From positions 62,001 through 126,000 of the forward strand of contig JAURVB010009028.1 in the NCBI GenBank assembly GCA_033002965.1: a stretch of 64,000 nucleotides of DNA, read 5' to 3'. This document shows positions 1 to 13,375 of this stretch, piece by piece. Source of the DNA: Piper betle (Eukaryota; Streptophyta; Magnoliopsida; Piperales; Piperaceae). How positions within the stretch are numbered: position 1 is the first letter of the stretch; each line of letters opens with the position of its first letter. The notes under the pieces are model-generated. The model saw only the letters and a list, made by a program, of their open reading frames with translations, ran no database searches and was not told the DNA's origin. Both the position numbers and the translations under genes were made by a program.

Positions 1-378
1 GGAGTTCTCAAATACACTTTTTTACTTTTTTATCTTCCTTCATCTTATAGTAGCATAGAGAAGAAACATTCAAACCAAACTGTCATTTTTGCTTGCAAGT
101 TACAGCAGATTAATTATAGCTCGTCTTTCGCTAATTATACTTGATCAGGATGTTGCCTCAAGTAAGGGGTAGTAAGGGGTGCATAGTGAAGAGACTAAGA
201 AAAAACATTGGCTGAGTATATTTCAACGTAAATTAGAGAACATTGACTGCATGGTACTTTTTTACCTCCTTTTTTTTTCTAGGTACTTTTTAACCATTGA
301 AGGAACCTCATAGAATACCAAAACAAGAACACTTCTTGCAAGTTGCAGTTGCATAAGCAGTTAAATTGGTCTTCTCAT

Positions 379-413
<35 letters not shown>

Positions 414-3400
414 TTATTCTTTATCTGATCTTTTCTGAAGGCCTTGATGCTATTGGAAAGGCAGACGTGACCTCCTTTAGCATAACCTTACATGTAAAAT
501 CCAGGAACACCCCTACGGCTAATTGAAGGGGCATCTCTCTATGTTCTTCATAAAATTGAATGGCCTTTCACCCGTAAGAAAACCAATCTTGTTTAATATT
601 CGATTAATAAACAGGTAAAAAGGACAACCAAATGTCCTCCCACCCACAAGAAAATATTTAAGTATGTTTAGTATATATGCATGTTTAGCTTGTTTTTAAA
701 CTAAAATCAAGTTTTGTTTGACATGAATTTCTGGAGTAAGATTGGGTAACCAGAAATTCATCCTTATTAATGTTAAAATTTGATGTTTGATTTAATTGTT
801 TTTGAGCCAAGTCGAGGTAAGCTGAGCCCGAGCCCGATCCTTTGCGGGTTCAACAAGTTTATACTTAGCTCTAACCTTTGGGTTTTTAAATCCACGGGCA
901 AAATTTTTTGTTTTTTATATTATATATTAGTTATTAATACACATAGGAAGTAAGACAATTTGTGCTTAACGGAGCATTTCGTCGCATTTGAACAGATCGA
1001 GTTCAAGTTTCAAGTGGAGCCTAACATTCAGCTATTTGAACTATATGCTCATAGGCCATAAATCAAGTTACTAATTAATTAATTTGGTAATTTTTGGCCG
1101 AGTATTTGTTTGAGCTCTGAAATAACAAGTACGATTCTAAACCAAATCGAGCCAAAAATAAATGCCCCCAATTATTATCATATTAAAATCAATCCAACGC
1201 ATTTTTATATGTTCCAATTATTATAACATATATATCTATTCATGAGGCAGTTTTTTATACAAGTCCTTTGTACTTTGCGTCGGCTACGGGTTGATAAGTG
1301 CCTTTGCCGTTTCGTCACTATCAGAGCTCCCTCTTCCACACCAAATTATGAAGCTCCAAAGAGCTCACAACCGGCCACCATACCAATTACCAGGTATTGT
1401 CTATGTCTTAAATAGAGACAGTGCCCAATATTTTAGATCCATTTGATCATTTGATAGCATGTAATTTGTGGTGGTTGGGCATCTTCTTCATTGCTGTCTG
1501 CAAGCTCAAGCTTTATTGTTCTTGTTTGAGACTTCATTAGTTTCGTTGGAAAAAAATGGTAGATAGGGAAGCTTCGTGAGTGGTCCCTCATCATGACATA
1601 TAACAAAATCTTGTGAACTACAATTTCTTTCAGCGTAAGTACACGCCACAATTCTTTGGCGTACCAAATTATTACCATAAAAACTTGGGATTCGGATTTG
1701 ACTCGGTATTAAGAGAGTGAAGTACTCAACTCGGAGTTAAGTATATAAAATGTGGTAAAAAATTAGTATATATTGCTATTTGACACTTTAAATTAATAAA
1801 TATATAATTAATATATTACTTTAAAATATTTATTTAGCTATATAAAAAAAACTAAACCTGTTTTAATATCGAGTACTTTCTCTTTTATTAATAAGAGTAG
1901 ATTAGAGTTAATATATATTGATCAAACAATAGGGGTCCCTTCTTATGAATATAAATATATATGAGATCCTTAATTTAGTCACAAACGGATCCCTATCCGC
2001 CTGACGTTTAGTTCAATTTTGTTTGAGCACGTAGTTGTTCCACCAACCGCCGAGTAACGTGTTGAAGGTAAACAAGGCAAGCATGCCATTGGAGAAGTTC
2101 TTATTGAGTCATCAGTGACCTAAACTTGGACATTACTGGCTTTGTGATGATCAGAGAATTGGTTCCCCTGTACTAGGCTACCCATTTTTTGATTTGCATA
2201 ATACTAACAAATAATAGCATTGAGTATACTATGATTAATTAGTTGAAGTAATAACAAGATGATTTCAAAGGCTAGTTTTGTTGTCTTATGATTCAGATAG
2301 AAGAAAATATATCGGTTGTAACTTGTAATTAAAATTTAGTTAATTTAAAGTAGATACAGATTCTGAGTAACCATAGTTTTAAAATAGGTCCTTTTTCGAC
2401 TCCAAAAATCCCTCCCGAGTCAAACTCTATAAATAGTTCTATATCATTGACTGATTATATAATTGACTATCTAAATCAAATAATAACCGTTAAAAAATAT
2501 TATCTTTCTTTTAATTTAGTTTACTAATTATTTAAAGTGGTGTAAATCTTATATTTATCATTTTATGTGTCCAAAAGAGCAATATATATTAATTTTTTAT
2601 AAATTTTTATTCCTGCATTGAAAAATAGTATAAATGAAGCTTGAAGTCGGCACTTGAAGCTACCTCAAATAAGCTTTGAATCAACTCTGAGTTGACTCCA
2701 CTCTATAACATGCTGAGTCAAGTTTGAGTATGAGTATGAGTTTTTAACTATACTGAGTAACAAGCTATCTCTTCACAAGTTGATGTTATATAGACAAAAT
2801 CTCCTCTCGTGGATAACAAGCCATCAAGTATAGCAAATTGAAAAAAAAATTTGAGAAATATCATAAGAATTTACAAAATTTTACAAAAATCCAGATTTGT
2901 TGATTTCTTATCGGTGGCCATGGCTGCAAAAGGAGATTTTGTTCCCTATAAAAACAATAAAACTTTGCACTTACATTTTTAAACTAATTTTTTAAAATTC
3001 CAACCATAATTGATCACAACTCTTGAATCTTACAACATTGTCGACTATAAATATTAATTAGGACTTTACATGAGATTAAGACCCTAAACCACAAAGAACT
3101 TGAAAGAAAAAGTAAGTTCTCTTTTTGGGTGGTTGGCATGTATATTTCTAACTTTTCAAAAGGCACTACAAATGAAGTAGGTGTGTTTATGTTTTGTCAT
3201 ATATGTCTCAACTTTGAAGTATGAAATGGATTGTTTGGAAGGATTACATTAGAGAAGATCTACTCTCCATGAATATAAAAAGAATAAAGAAAAGGGCAAA
3301 GAGGCAAAGAGGCAAAGTTTGGCATGGGATGAAAGGTTGTGTTTCCTTTGTGGTAGCATGGGGTCACTCCTTAATAATTAAGTTGACACTTTGAGGCGCA

Positions 3401-4430
3401 TATATAAATGTATGCCATGATTATTTATCAAAGATTGGTGCCTCTAAACATGCATGCTTCATGTGGAAGCATAATGGTTTGGTTATTATAAATTTATCCG
3501 AAATTTTTATCTAAGTTGATTAATTTAATATCTCTAAAAATTGTCTTAAAAATTCCACACTTAATTAGATAGAAGATATGGCATACTAATGAAAGTGTGT
3601 TAATGATTTTTAACGTGTGTATTTCTTTATTTTAAAAAATAACTTAGGCCCGTTAATTTATAATTGTGCCAAATTAATAGAATTTAAACATGTTTTTTAA
3701 TAAATTTTTTTTATTTGTTCGCGAGCTATAAATTTGAAGACTTTTAATATTGAGCAGTTAATTCTTTTTGTTCTTTTTTATTAGCAAGACATGCCAAAAT
3801 TCATTTACACAATACCCGGTAACCCAAGAGGTGCCAATTGTGAAAAATACTCATAATTTTTTACGCCCACTACTTTTTATTTTCTGAAATTCCATTCGAC
3901 ATAAATATAAGATCTTCTAAATGGGGATGAAAATCATCTATTAGTTTAACCGTAAAATCTAATAAAAAATAAAGCATATTATATAATTATTATCCATGTA
4001 AAAGCTAGTTATCATCACTTTATTGAGTCTTACAGCCTTAACCTTGTTGGCTAAAACTTCATTACTTCACCACAGCGATGGCTAGGATAAATCGGCGTTC
4101 CGGCTTCCATAGCTCGGCTCTTTTCTATCCTAAGCTATGGTCGGCTCATCTTTTTTGACTTGACTTAAAAGCGAGTTACTAGAGCCATTTTCTATTTAAT
4201 TAATTTTTAGAATTTAACTAACTTTAAGATTCTTAACCTCTCGTCTTTGTATAATTTTTACTTGTTTAGAGGTTGTGTATATATAAAGGCTGCTTCTTTA
4301 GCTTATGGTGAAGATTGCTTCAGAGTTCGTTTGGCAAACAGCCTTCAACAAATAATCCACCTTCCTACCCACCATCCAAGGGGTTCATAACTTAAGTGGC
4401 CTACAAAAAGACTAAGGCATCATATTTTCT
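1..4430. other. AT-rich intergenic DNA without a recognisable gene
   Basis: No reading frame here resembles a known protein; the longest open stretches are short and of intergenic composition. The stretch holds a tetranucleotide microsatellite, degenerate ACTCG/GAGCTC-rich repeat remnants (about 780-1130) and an AT-rich dispersed repeat (about 1685-1895, and a related piece about 2340-2760) that recurs near 8.4 kb and 22.5 kb. GAGGCAAA is repeated three times near 3297-3318. Confidence 0.6.
377..414. repeat. (ATTT)n microsatellite
   Basis: About nine consecutive ATTT units are visible directly. Confidence 0.95.
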
Positions 4431-4508
4431 TCTTAGTAAATAAAATGAAAGGTTTTTGGTTTTTTACAAAGTGGCCTAAAAGTACATTCTAGTCGGACAT
4501 GAATTGGT

Positions 4509-5907
4509 TCACGAACATTCTTTGCTGCATTCTGTTGAGTCTCTCTTCCGATACCCCCACCGGAAAAATCTATACAGCCTCGTCGAGTCACGCGCAGCCC
4601 GCTTTTCATTCCACTGATCTGCCACTTCAACCACCGGATCCTCTTCTAATACTCGGCCGCCGCAGCCACCACTGCCACCGCCACGCTCCTCTAATGCACT
4701 AATGACTGTCTTCAATGCCCGACTAGGCGATGACCGGTTAACCATCATAATTTCTCCCACTTCTGCCGGGCTTAACCTTGGACCATTCCGTCGCAATACC
4801 TCCTCAACATGAGTAAACAATTTGTGCTCCTTTAGTCCCAAATAGTTCCCGGCGAGTGCCCGAAAGGCCGGGTAATCGCATAGGGGAAAGTGGACATGGA
4901 CATCCACCCTACCCGGCCGGAGCACCACCGGGTCGATCGCATCCCTATTGGCCGCCGTGAACACCACTACCTGGCCCTCTGCACAGCCGGACCACACCCC
5001 GTCCATGAACGCCAGCAGGCCGGACACGTCGAGCGTCCTTCCGCTCCGTCCAAGGTACTTGTCCAGGTCCTCGATGAGGACAATTGATCTTGGGCCTGTC
5101 CGAAGGAGGAGGGACTTGAGGTCGGCCTCGCCGGCGAGCTGGCCGAGGTCAAGGTCATAGATGTCGTACCCGAGGAGCCTGGCCATGGCAGCAACGAAGC
5201 TCGACTTGCCAGTGCCGGCGGGGCCGTGGAGGAGGTAGCTCCGCTTCCAGACCCGCCCGACCCGATTGTAGTACTGCTTGGACTTCAAGAAGGTGTCCAA
5301 GTCTCCCTTGAGCTTGGTTTTCACACCATCATTCATGACAAACCTTTCACACTTCACCGGATGTTGGAACGGCACGCCCTGCCACCTCCGGCAACCCACC
5401 GCACCGGCGACGGCGAAAATGCGAATCTCCTTCCCCTTCTTCGCCTCGTTATCCGCCGCGGCAGCGCCGACATGGCATAGGTAAGGCCTGAGGATCCTGT
5501 CCTTGTCCTTCTTCTTTAGGCGGAGTACAAACGACTCGCACCGGATTCCATCCACCGACAGCCCCTCTCCGCCACGAGACCTCGGCGCCGAGAAAGGAGT
5601 CTTTAACTAGCTGCCCGGGGTCAAGCCGGAGGGCGATGTCGTCGCCCCGCTGGCCGGCGACGAGGTTGGCGTAGTCGGAGTCTTCCAAGGAAGGCAAAGA
5701 GTTGATATAAATACCCACTTTTCTATAGAGATGGTTCTCTTGCAGGGTGGCCTCGTTGAGCTCGGGGACCCTGTAGGCGCTGTACTCGTGGCACCAATCT
5801 TGAACAGCACTTCTCCACCATCTTCTAACAAGAGGAAGCGAAAAGAAAAGCTTGAGGATGTATCCGGCGACGACGACGGCGACTGCCAATATCGGCAACG
5901 AATCCAT
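4509..5907 (-). CDS. BCS1-type AAA-ATPase, At2g46620-like, with one frameshift
   Basis: Membrane-anchored AAA-ATPase of the plant AAA-ATP-at-mitochondria (BCS1-like) group; members couple ATP hydrolysis to protein remodelling, substrate unknown. The ATG at 5905-5907 opens a hydrophobic anchor (LAVAVVVAGYILKLFFSLPL), followed by the family's N-terminal domain (FLGAEVSW). Then come a Walker A motif (GPAGTGKSS, complement of about 5207-5233), Walker B (IVLIEDLDKYL), the AANRDAIDPVVLRPGR sensor/arginine-finger region and a lid; the stop is at 4509-4511. The coding region lies in two overlapping frames. The N-terminal frame (to about 5575) must pass to the next frame (ESFVLRLKKKD onward); one G too many in a GGGG run near 5570-5575, or a 2-base loss, would explain it. 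Without the break the protein would be about 455-460 residues, normal for this usually intronless family. GC content is far above the flanks. Family call firm; whether the break is real is open. Confidence 0.88.
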
Positions 5908-5949
5908 CTGGGCGCCGGGGAATCGATCAATGAAGGGTACTAATTATTA

Positions 5950-8900
5950 AAAGAGTAGTGATTGATTAAACATCGCTACACATAGAAAGAAGTATCGAAA
6001 AGATGGAAGAAGAGATGAATCAAAAGATGGGTGGGAGCTTAGAATATATAAGGGGCTGGTTTTGTTGGGAAGGAAAATGGAGGGAAGGAGGAAAGTGGGC
6101 GGTGCAACCCGTTTTGGTAGACTGTTGTTGATAGTTTACCATTGAATGAAGAAGAAGCATGCTTTGAGATTTTATGGACCAGTTATCAATGCTTGTCAAC
6201 ACTTCAAAATGGTTGATTGTGTTTTTTAATTCTGAACAACTCCATCTTCTACATCCAATGAAGAGGGTTAATATTAGAAACGTTTACTAGGCGCGTTTTG
6301 TTTGGGGTAAACAATTTTAAGATATATTTCCATGTACTTTTGCATTGATTAATTGTGGTACAAAATTTTACATTAAATAAAATTATACGAAAGCGAAAGC
6401 GTTAGAGATTTTTTTCGTTCTCGGGCCAACGGGGAGATTCTAAAATTGCATAGGCTTGGTCCAATCAAGCCTCTGAATATTGGATTGTATTTCAGCCATA
6501 ACTTTGAAGGTGGTTAATTTTGGCCTTCTAATTTTTACTTTTATAAGCCCCTTAATACTTATTAAATTAAAAATTATTATTACTATTATTATTTATTTTA
6601 TGATGAAAATTCTACTAAAATTAAGAATTTTAAAAATATTAGTAAATTTTAATATATTTATAATTATAATATTAAATTAAAATTTGTTACTTAATAATAC
6701 ATACTTAGTTTAAATTTTTACTGATTATAAATATATATACATATTGTTATTTATTATTAAAAAATAAATTCTATTTAGTTATTAAATTTTTTTACTTATT
6801 AAAATTAAATTTATTTTTAATATTTGTATACAACTATATTTTTGGTTAAAAATAAAAAATTCATTGATGTTTCTATTTAAAAGTAATATAGTAATAATTT
6901 TGAAATTAATTTTGTATATTATTAATATATATATTTTAAAGAAGTTTTAAACATATTTTGGGCTTCTCGCGGGTCTTTGGCTAGTTTTTTGTATGAAATC
7001 TCAAAAAAAAATTATGTCACAAAGTTTTTTTTGTTACAATTATAAAAATAAATAGACCTTATAAAATAACATTTGTTGATTTCGATTATTGGAAAAAATT
7101 TATTCAAGTGTTTGAAATAAAAAAATCGATCAAATTCTTTAATTTATTTTGTAATGTTTTTAATTTTATTATTTTATATATTGCGAACTTTTTGCCGAGC
7201 ACAATTTTAGGCGTCGCGGTTCCGTATCAAAAGCTCTTTGGGTAACAAAACGCCGTGTTCAAATATTTGTCACAGTGTTTTGTGACAAAAAATGTTAACA
7301 CTGCTAAGCCGTGACAAGCGTGATGTCATTTTTTATTTTTGAGCAGATTTTATAATTAATGTATTTAATTCTAAGGTTAAGTTAGCATATAATTAACGTT
7401 AGTTTTAAGAATTTTGAATAATGAATATTCATTTTTTTTGGAATTTTCTATTTTTAAATTTTTTTTTTTTGATTCTCATGATCAAGAGCGTTGATTTTGT
7501 TTGGCCAATTAGTGGAGATTTTCTATAACCCGTACTCAATTTTACAAGATAATTTCAAGTTTTGTCTCATTGTTTGCAATACTCATAAGGCCTCTATTTA
7601 TATGCAATCAATCAATCAATTATTTGAATGAATCAAACAAACTCATTCTGTTATGAATGCAATTAAACGAAAGCCAATCCATACTAAATAGAGCCAAATG
7701 AAACTCATTTAGTATTCAATAGAGTCAAATAAAATTAACTATCTTAAAATAAATTTTATTCTGAACAAAATTAGGATTTGGGTGGGGCCAGTTGAGTATA
7801 AGTTACCCACAAAAATAAATTGCCCAAAATATATTTTTTATAAATGGAACAAAGATATTAATGGGGAGCTTTAGTTCATGATTATTCCTCACATTTTTCA
7901 CCACCTAACTCTAGCTGGATATTAGGCTAGCAGTTTCACTGTCCTTTGTCCAAACAAGAGAAGTTTGGTAGGAAAAGGATTTCCTAATTCAAACAAACAA
8001 CTATGATCTTGTAGTATAAGTTAACTAAATTTATTTATTAAGTAAAGAATGAAATTGAACAAAAGAGGACAATGAGCTAACCAATTTGATAAGCTATTCT
8101 CAGCTACGATTATTATAGTTTGAATCATTAATTATATTTGCTTGGATAATTAATTATAATATCTACTAAATCATTAAAAGTCTGATTAATCAGGTGATCA
8201 CATGATTAATATTGTTAAAAACAAAGAAGCTACAAATTACATATAATGGTACACAAGCGGTTCAAGTTGACCGATAAAATAAATATAATTAAAATGTTAT
8301 ATCCTATGACCTTTCTTCTTACATTTGATTTTGTGATTTTGAGTCCCATAACCCGAAGTCATAGATTAAAAACACAAAAACTCAGACTTAACTCGACATG
8401 ACATGCAAGGGAGTCAACTAGAAGTCGACTCCAAGCCAACTTTGAATTATTTATATCAAAATTTTAATTATGTAAATAAAAAATTATAAGTAATTACTTT
8501 ATATTATTATTTTGATATTTAAAATTGATAAATACATGATTTTTATTATTTAAAAAATATTAACTTAACTAATCTAAAAAATAATAATATGTTTTAATGA
8601 CTTTCATAATACGATTTAGATAGTCATTTACTCAATCAATTAATTTGAGTCGTCCATAGAGTAACTCACCAAGCTACAGAATCGAATTGACTCAAAAAAT
8701 TTTAGTGTCAAAATAAAATTTAAAACGGTGCCCAAATTCACATGAATCCCTCTATAATTAATCACACTGGTTTTACCTTAACTAAAATTTAAACTTACGT
8801 TGACTGATGGCGAAACCAATTACAGCGTAGAATATGAACATTTTGACACGATATACGCGGTTTGAAAAGAGAGGGTTGAAAGAGAGGCTGAGGTCGGACG

Positions 8901-9154
8901 TCTAGAAAGGGTGCACGTTGAACGAGAATGGACATCACAATAATACAAGGTTGTATGTTCAATCTTAGAAAACATGCTTAAAGTTTCTTTTGCATTATTT
9001 AGCAGATACATGTTTCTCTTTATGATAACCTGACCATAGTTGGTGAAGACTAAACATGTTAAACCTGACCCGAATATTTTTTTGTAATATCGCAAAATAT
9101 TACCTCCTTTATAACAAAAATTATCATTATTTATAAGTTAAACTATTGGATTGT
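5950..9154. other. AT-rich intergenic DNA
   Basis: No gene is recognisable. A perfect 8-bp inverted repeat (TTTGTCAC / GTGACAAA) with an 8-base loop sits at 7266-7289. A copy of the AT-rich repeat with GACTCGA-like motifs lies at about 8340-8720. Most of the rest is A/T homopolymer-rich sequence. Confidence 0.6.
6043..6052 (-). promoter_or_regulatory. Candidate TATA box of the AAA-ATPase gene
   Basis: On the minus strand CTTATATATT lies about 140 bases before the ATG at 5907 and is followed by a CT-rich stretch typical of a plant 5' leader. Position and sequence only; no start site can be mapped here. Confidence 0.5.
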
Positions 9155-10186
9155 CAGAGTTATCGGGTCGTGAGAACAAAAATATTAATTGATCATTGGG
9201 CATATATTTATAGAAATTAAAATGGTAACTCTTGTCAAATGAACGAAAACATACTTTGGATAATAACCATTCAAAGAATGGTTGTAACCTTTAACCAACG
9301 AGTGAACTAATTAATATTTTCTATTAATTAGCTTTGAAAATTTTAATCTTTTGTTTTAATTAATATCTCGATTATTTTAACATCGATCAGTATTAATGTA
9401 CGGACATTATTCAGTATAAATACAATATAGAATCAATTAAATTGAGTAAATTTTAGATTTGTGATTTATAAAAAAATGACTCATAATAGTTATTTTGAGA
9501 TTTGTGGAGCTTTGAAAAGATAACCTATTTAAGTCAATTGTGGAACAAAATTGGGGATTGATGAAGCTAATTACAAATTTCTCGCCGCTTTATTTAAATT
9601 TTTTTATAAATTTTGAAATAAAATCAAAATAAAGTTTCAATTATAACTAAAAATCTTTTTAAGAGTATGATTTGCATGCAGAGATTTAAAGTATAAAAAA
9701 TATTCTTTAACATTCATAATAATTAGCCACACCTAAATGTAACCATTTTTGGCAAAAATTAAAAGCGAATTGAACCAAAATTGAATAAGTAAATTCGGTT
9801 CAGTTTTCGGTTTTCTCGTACAAATATTGAATGTCATTTGGTTATATTGGTTTGGAACCAAATCGAACAAAAATAACATCAGTACTTTAAAAATATTATA
9901 AAAAATATATTTTATATTAATTATAATGAAATTATAATAGTTTTTATGATAAATTTCTATTTTTTAATATGATACATATTTAGATTTTCTTATTAAATGA
10001 TTATCTTCACTAAAATAATGATATAAATTTGATTAAATAATTAAACAAATCTATTTTTTTATAAATGATCATGAATTTTGGTTATTCGGTTACCTAACCG
10101 ACCGAACAGAAATAGTTTGGTTCAATTTGGTTCAATTTTGGAGGTTATTTAGTTCGGTTTCTCTTTAAAACCTGACCATATGATTC
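9155..10186. repeat. Tandem duplication, copy 1 (about 1.03 kb)
   Basis: Starts at the CAGAGTTATCGGG motif and runs to the same motif of copy 2. Long identical tracts, for example GATCATTGGGCATATATTTA and TGGATAATAACCATTCAAAG, recur about 1,035 bases downstream. It contains segments rich in GGTTCGGTTTTCGGTTT. No coding capacity seen. Confidence 0.9.
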
Positions 10187-11283
10187 AGAGTTATCGGGTT
10201 GTAAGAACAAAATTGTTAATCGATCATTGGGCATATATTTATAGAAATTAGAGAGGTAACTCTTGTCAAATGAACGAAAACATATTTTGGATAATAACCA
10301 TTCAAAGAATGGCTGTAATCTTTACTTAACGAGTGAACTAATTAATATTTTCTATTAATTAGCTTTGAAATTTTTAATCTTTTGTTAATTATGATTAATT
10401 GCATTGTGCATAATGTCTATGTTTTAACCAATATCTCAATTATTTTACCAATGATCAGTATTAATGTACGGACACTAATTCAATTTAAATACAGTATAGA
10501 ATCAATTAAATCGAGCAAATTTAAATTTGTGATTTATAAAAAATGACTCATTAGAGTAATTTTGACATTTGTGGAGCTTTGAAGAGATGACCCATTTAAG
10601 TGAAATGTGGAACAAATAATCCTTGAATTGGTAAAATACATATATGGGAGATGTGGACCAAATCAGGAATAGATGAAGCTAATTACAGATTTCTCGCGTC
10701 TTTATTTGAGATGTTTTAATAAATTTTAAATAAAATCAAAATTTTTTTCAATTATAACTAAAAATCTTCTAAATTTTTTGATTTGCACGTAGAGATTCCA
10801 AGTATAAAAATATTTTTAAGCATTTCTAATAATTAACCACAACTAAATGTAACCATTTTTAGGCAAAAATTAAAAAGCGAATTGAACCAAAATTGAATAA
10901 GTAAATTCAGTTCAGTTTTTGGTTTTCTCATACAAAAATTTAATGTCGTTTGGTTATATTGGTTTGGAACCAAATCGAACAAAAATAACATTAATACTTT
11001 AAAATATATCATAAAATCTATATTTTATATTAATTATAATAAAATTATAATAGTTTTTTATGATAAATTTCTATTTTTTAATATGATACATATTTGGAAT
11101 TTATTATTAAATGATTATCATCACTAAAATAATGATATAAATTTGATTAAATAATTAAACAAATCTAATTTTTATGAATGATCATGAATTTTGGTTATTC
11201 GAGTTACCAAACCGATCGAATAGAAATAGTTTGGTTCAATTTTGGAGGTTATTCAGTTTGGTTTCTCTTTTAAAACCTGATCA
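10187..11283. repeat. Tandem duplication, copy 2 (about 1.1 kb)
   Basis: Direct neighbour of copy 1 in the same orientation. It carries small indels, including an insertion around 10385-10425 and another around 10620-10665 that copy 1 lacks. Identity looks high by eye, perhaps around 90 percent, which is an estimate. Confidence 0.9.
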
Positions 11284-11432
11284 TATAATTTAGTTCACTT
11301 AATTCGGTTTGGTCGATTCAAAACCAAACTGACCGAATGCTATCAAATAAAATTTGTTCATTGAATTATCAGTGTATTTTCAATTTTAGGCTTGTTAAGT
11401 CAAAAGGTCAGCCTGGCCTTGTTGAGTTTATG

Positions 11433-11714
11433 TGTAACACCCCAAATTCGGTTCACGCTTAAGAACCGAACTAGAATATCACTAGTCTCGGTTAGGTTGG
11501 CTAACCCGAACCCAACCCTGCGGATCGACTCTCGATGTCTTGAGATATATGAATGAATGAATGCACAAAACTCTAACATGCTACTACATGAATGACATAA
11601 TAACTAGTTTACCAAATAAAATAAGTACGATAAAGTCGATAAAAATTTTGAAAATAGAACAGACGAAATTTTCCTTAAAAATGCAATTAAGGTCTACCTT
11701 GTCAAATTAACATG

Positions 11715-11758
<44 letters not shown>

Positions 11759-13097
11759 ATTGATATTCGCACAAAATTCTAATTTGCTATATAATTCATT
11801 CTAAATCTTAGGTCTCTGATCTATCTATGCAATTTAATTACTTTTCACATCATATGAATTCAATTGTCATACCTTACATCACATCATTCTTAAAATAATA
11901 ACAATATAAACAAAATATTAGCATTCTATCGTTTAACATGTATGTGTGCAAGAGACGTCACTGTTCTTTTGTCTTGGCTGACTCATCCTACTCCTGATCA
12001 TCACCTACATATTTATAAAAACCGTTAGTAATGAGTGTTACTGGTCCAAAAATATAAATAATATCAAACCGACTATGAGAGTAAACTCTCATATAAAAGA
12101 AAACATTTTCGTGAAATCTCTAAGGGCATCTACTGAACTGAAATCATCTTTAACTAAATTGATCTGCTACGACTAATTTTCTCATTTCTCTTTCTGGTCC
12201 CTTGGGACTACTCTCATATCCTAAGCACTTTTCTTCTAACTTCCATACCCACTCGTGTAACATGGTTGTTGGGTTTCCCGACTTACGCCTGGCACATGCT
12301 ATTTGCGTAACACAGTTGTCAGCGGCTTCGACTGACACATGTTGCTTTCATAACATGGTTGTCGAAATTCCCGGCTTATGATTGGCATATACCACTTACG
12401 TAGCATGGTTGTCGGCGGCTTCGACTGCTTGCATAGTGCAATTATAAAAAATACAACATGAAAACTACCTATATATACGTAGGGATTTATATAATAGGCC
12501 CTAAGGCAAGTTATGTGGTCTCGAGGGATCTCATCTTCGAGTGATTATTAATCTGGAAGATCGATCAATTAAATGACCTAAGTTAAGTGAGATCCAATAA
12601 AACACCACTCAACTTGTTCTACAATCTGTAAAAATAAATCACTATAGAATAGAGAAATAAATCAGGGGCGAGTCCTAAACGGACCTGGTAGAAGCTCCGA
12701 GCATGTCTTAGCGCCTAAACAGTGAGCTCTTACTCCATACCTAATCGTTAATCATGTGGTGATGGCAACGGGGTTGTGGCCGACGGCCAACTTAAATGAG
12801 GATCGTGGGGAAAAAGAAGGAAGAAAAAGAGAAGGAAGTTGGGTGAGAAGGATGAATAGTGGCAGTGTCAAAAGTGTGGAATATGGAATGTGTAGATGTT
12901 AGGGTGAGAAAAATGAATGGTCAGGTGAGAAAAATTGAACGGTCAGTTGAGAAAAACGAATGGTCAGATGAGAAAAATGAATGGTTGGTGAGAAAAATAA
13001 ATGATCGTCTCGTAATTAAAACTTAACTCGAATGAAAATAATGTTCGAACAAACTGATTCAAATTATAAAACCCTGATTCGAATCACGGGTTTTACA
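11433..13097 (-). mobile_element. Solo LTR of the long-LTR family (minus orientation)
   Basis: Begins TGTAACACCCC and ends GGGTTTTACA, the reverse complement of the family's LTR termini (TGTAAAACCC ... GGGTGTTACA). Flanks are TTATG (11428-11432) and TTATC (13098-13102), a target-site duplication with one mismatch. No internal domain is attached, hence solo LTR. Family landmarks are present in reverse: the U5 GAGACGCCGAGA region, the stem pair around GTTAAGTG/CACT, and the CCTAAACGGACCTGGTAGAAG box. A (TA)n run lies at 11720-11753 and a local ~100-bp duplication at about 12250-12440. Confidence 0.88.
12250..12440. repeat. Tandem repeat inside the solo LTR
   Basis: Alternating motifs TAACATGGTTGT ... 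TTCCCG-CTTA ... GGCAYATRC and GTTGTCRGCGGCTTCGACTG appear twice in series with a period of roughly 105 bases. I did not find this expansion in the other LTR copies. Confidence 0.75.
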
Positions 13098-13104
13098 TTA
13101 TCGT

Positions 13105-13375
13105 ACTCATCAAGCTTGGTTCTACCAACTTGCTAGCTTAGCTTAGTTGAGTCCATGCACTCGTTCGACTTGGTTCAACCAACTTTGCTAGGCTAGTTTG
13201 GTTGAGTCAACTGGCTTGGTTCAAACTAGCTTGGAGCCTAGTCTAGTTGAGTCGCATACTCACTCGATTTGGTTTAGCCATGACTTGGTTGAGTAGCAAA
13301 CTCATCCGACTAGGTTTGGCAACTTGCTCACCTGCCCAGGTTTAGTCGCAAACTTAGTTGACATTATTGAGTTGA
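13105..13375. repeat. Degenerate minisatellite with GGTTGAGTC motif
   Basis: A unit of roughly 50-60 bases, with the pattern CTTGGTTcaACcAACTTGCTAGgCTAG..TTGAGTC...ACTCRYTCGA, repeats about five times with drift. No coding capacity. Confidence 0.7.

Noticed and set aside
4499..5484. Plus-strand frames opposite the AAA-ATPase
   Set aside because: Shadows of a GC-rich gene on the other strand; no known family.
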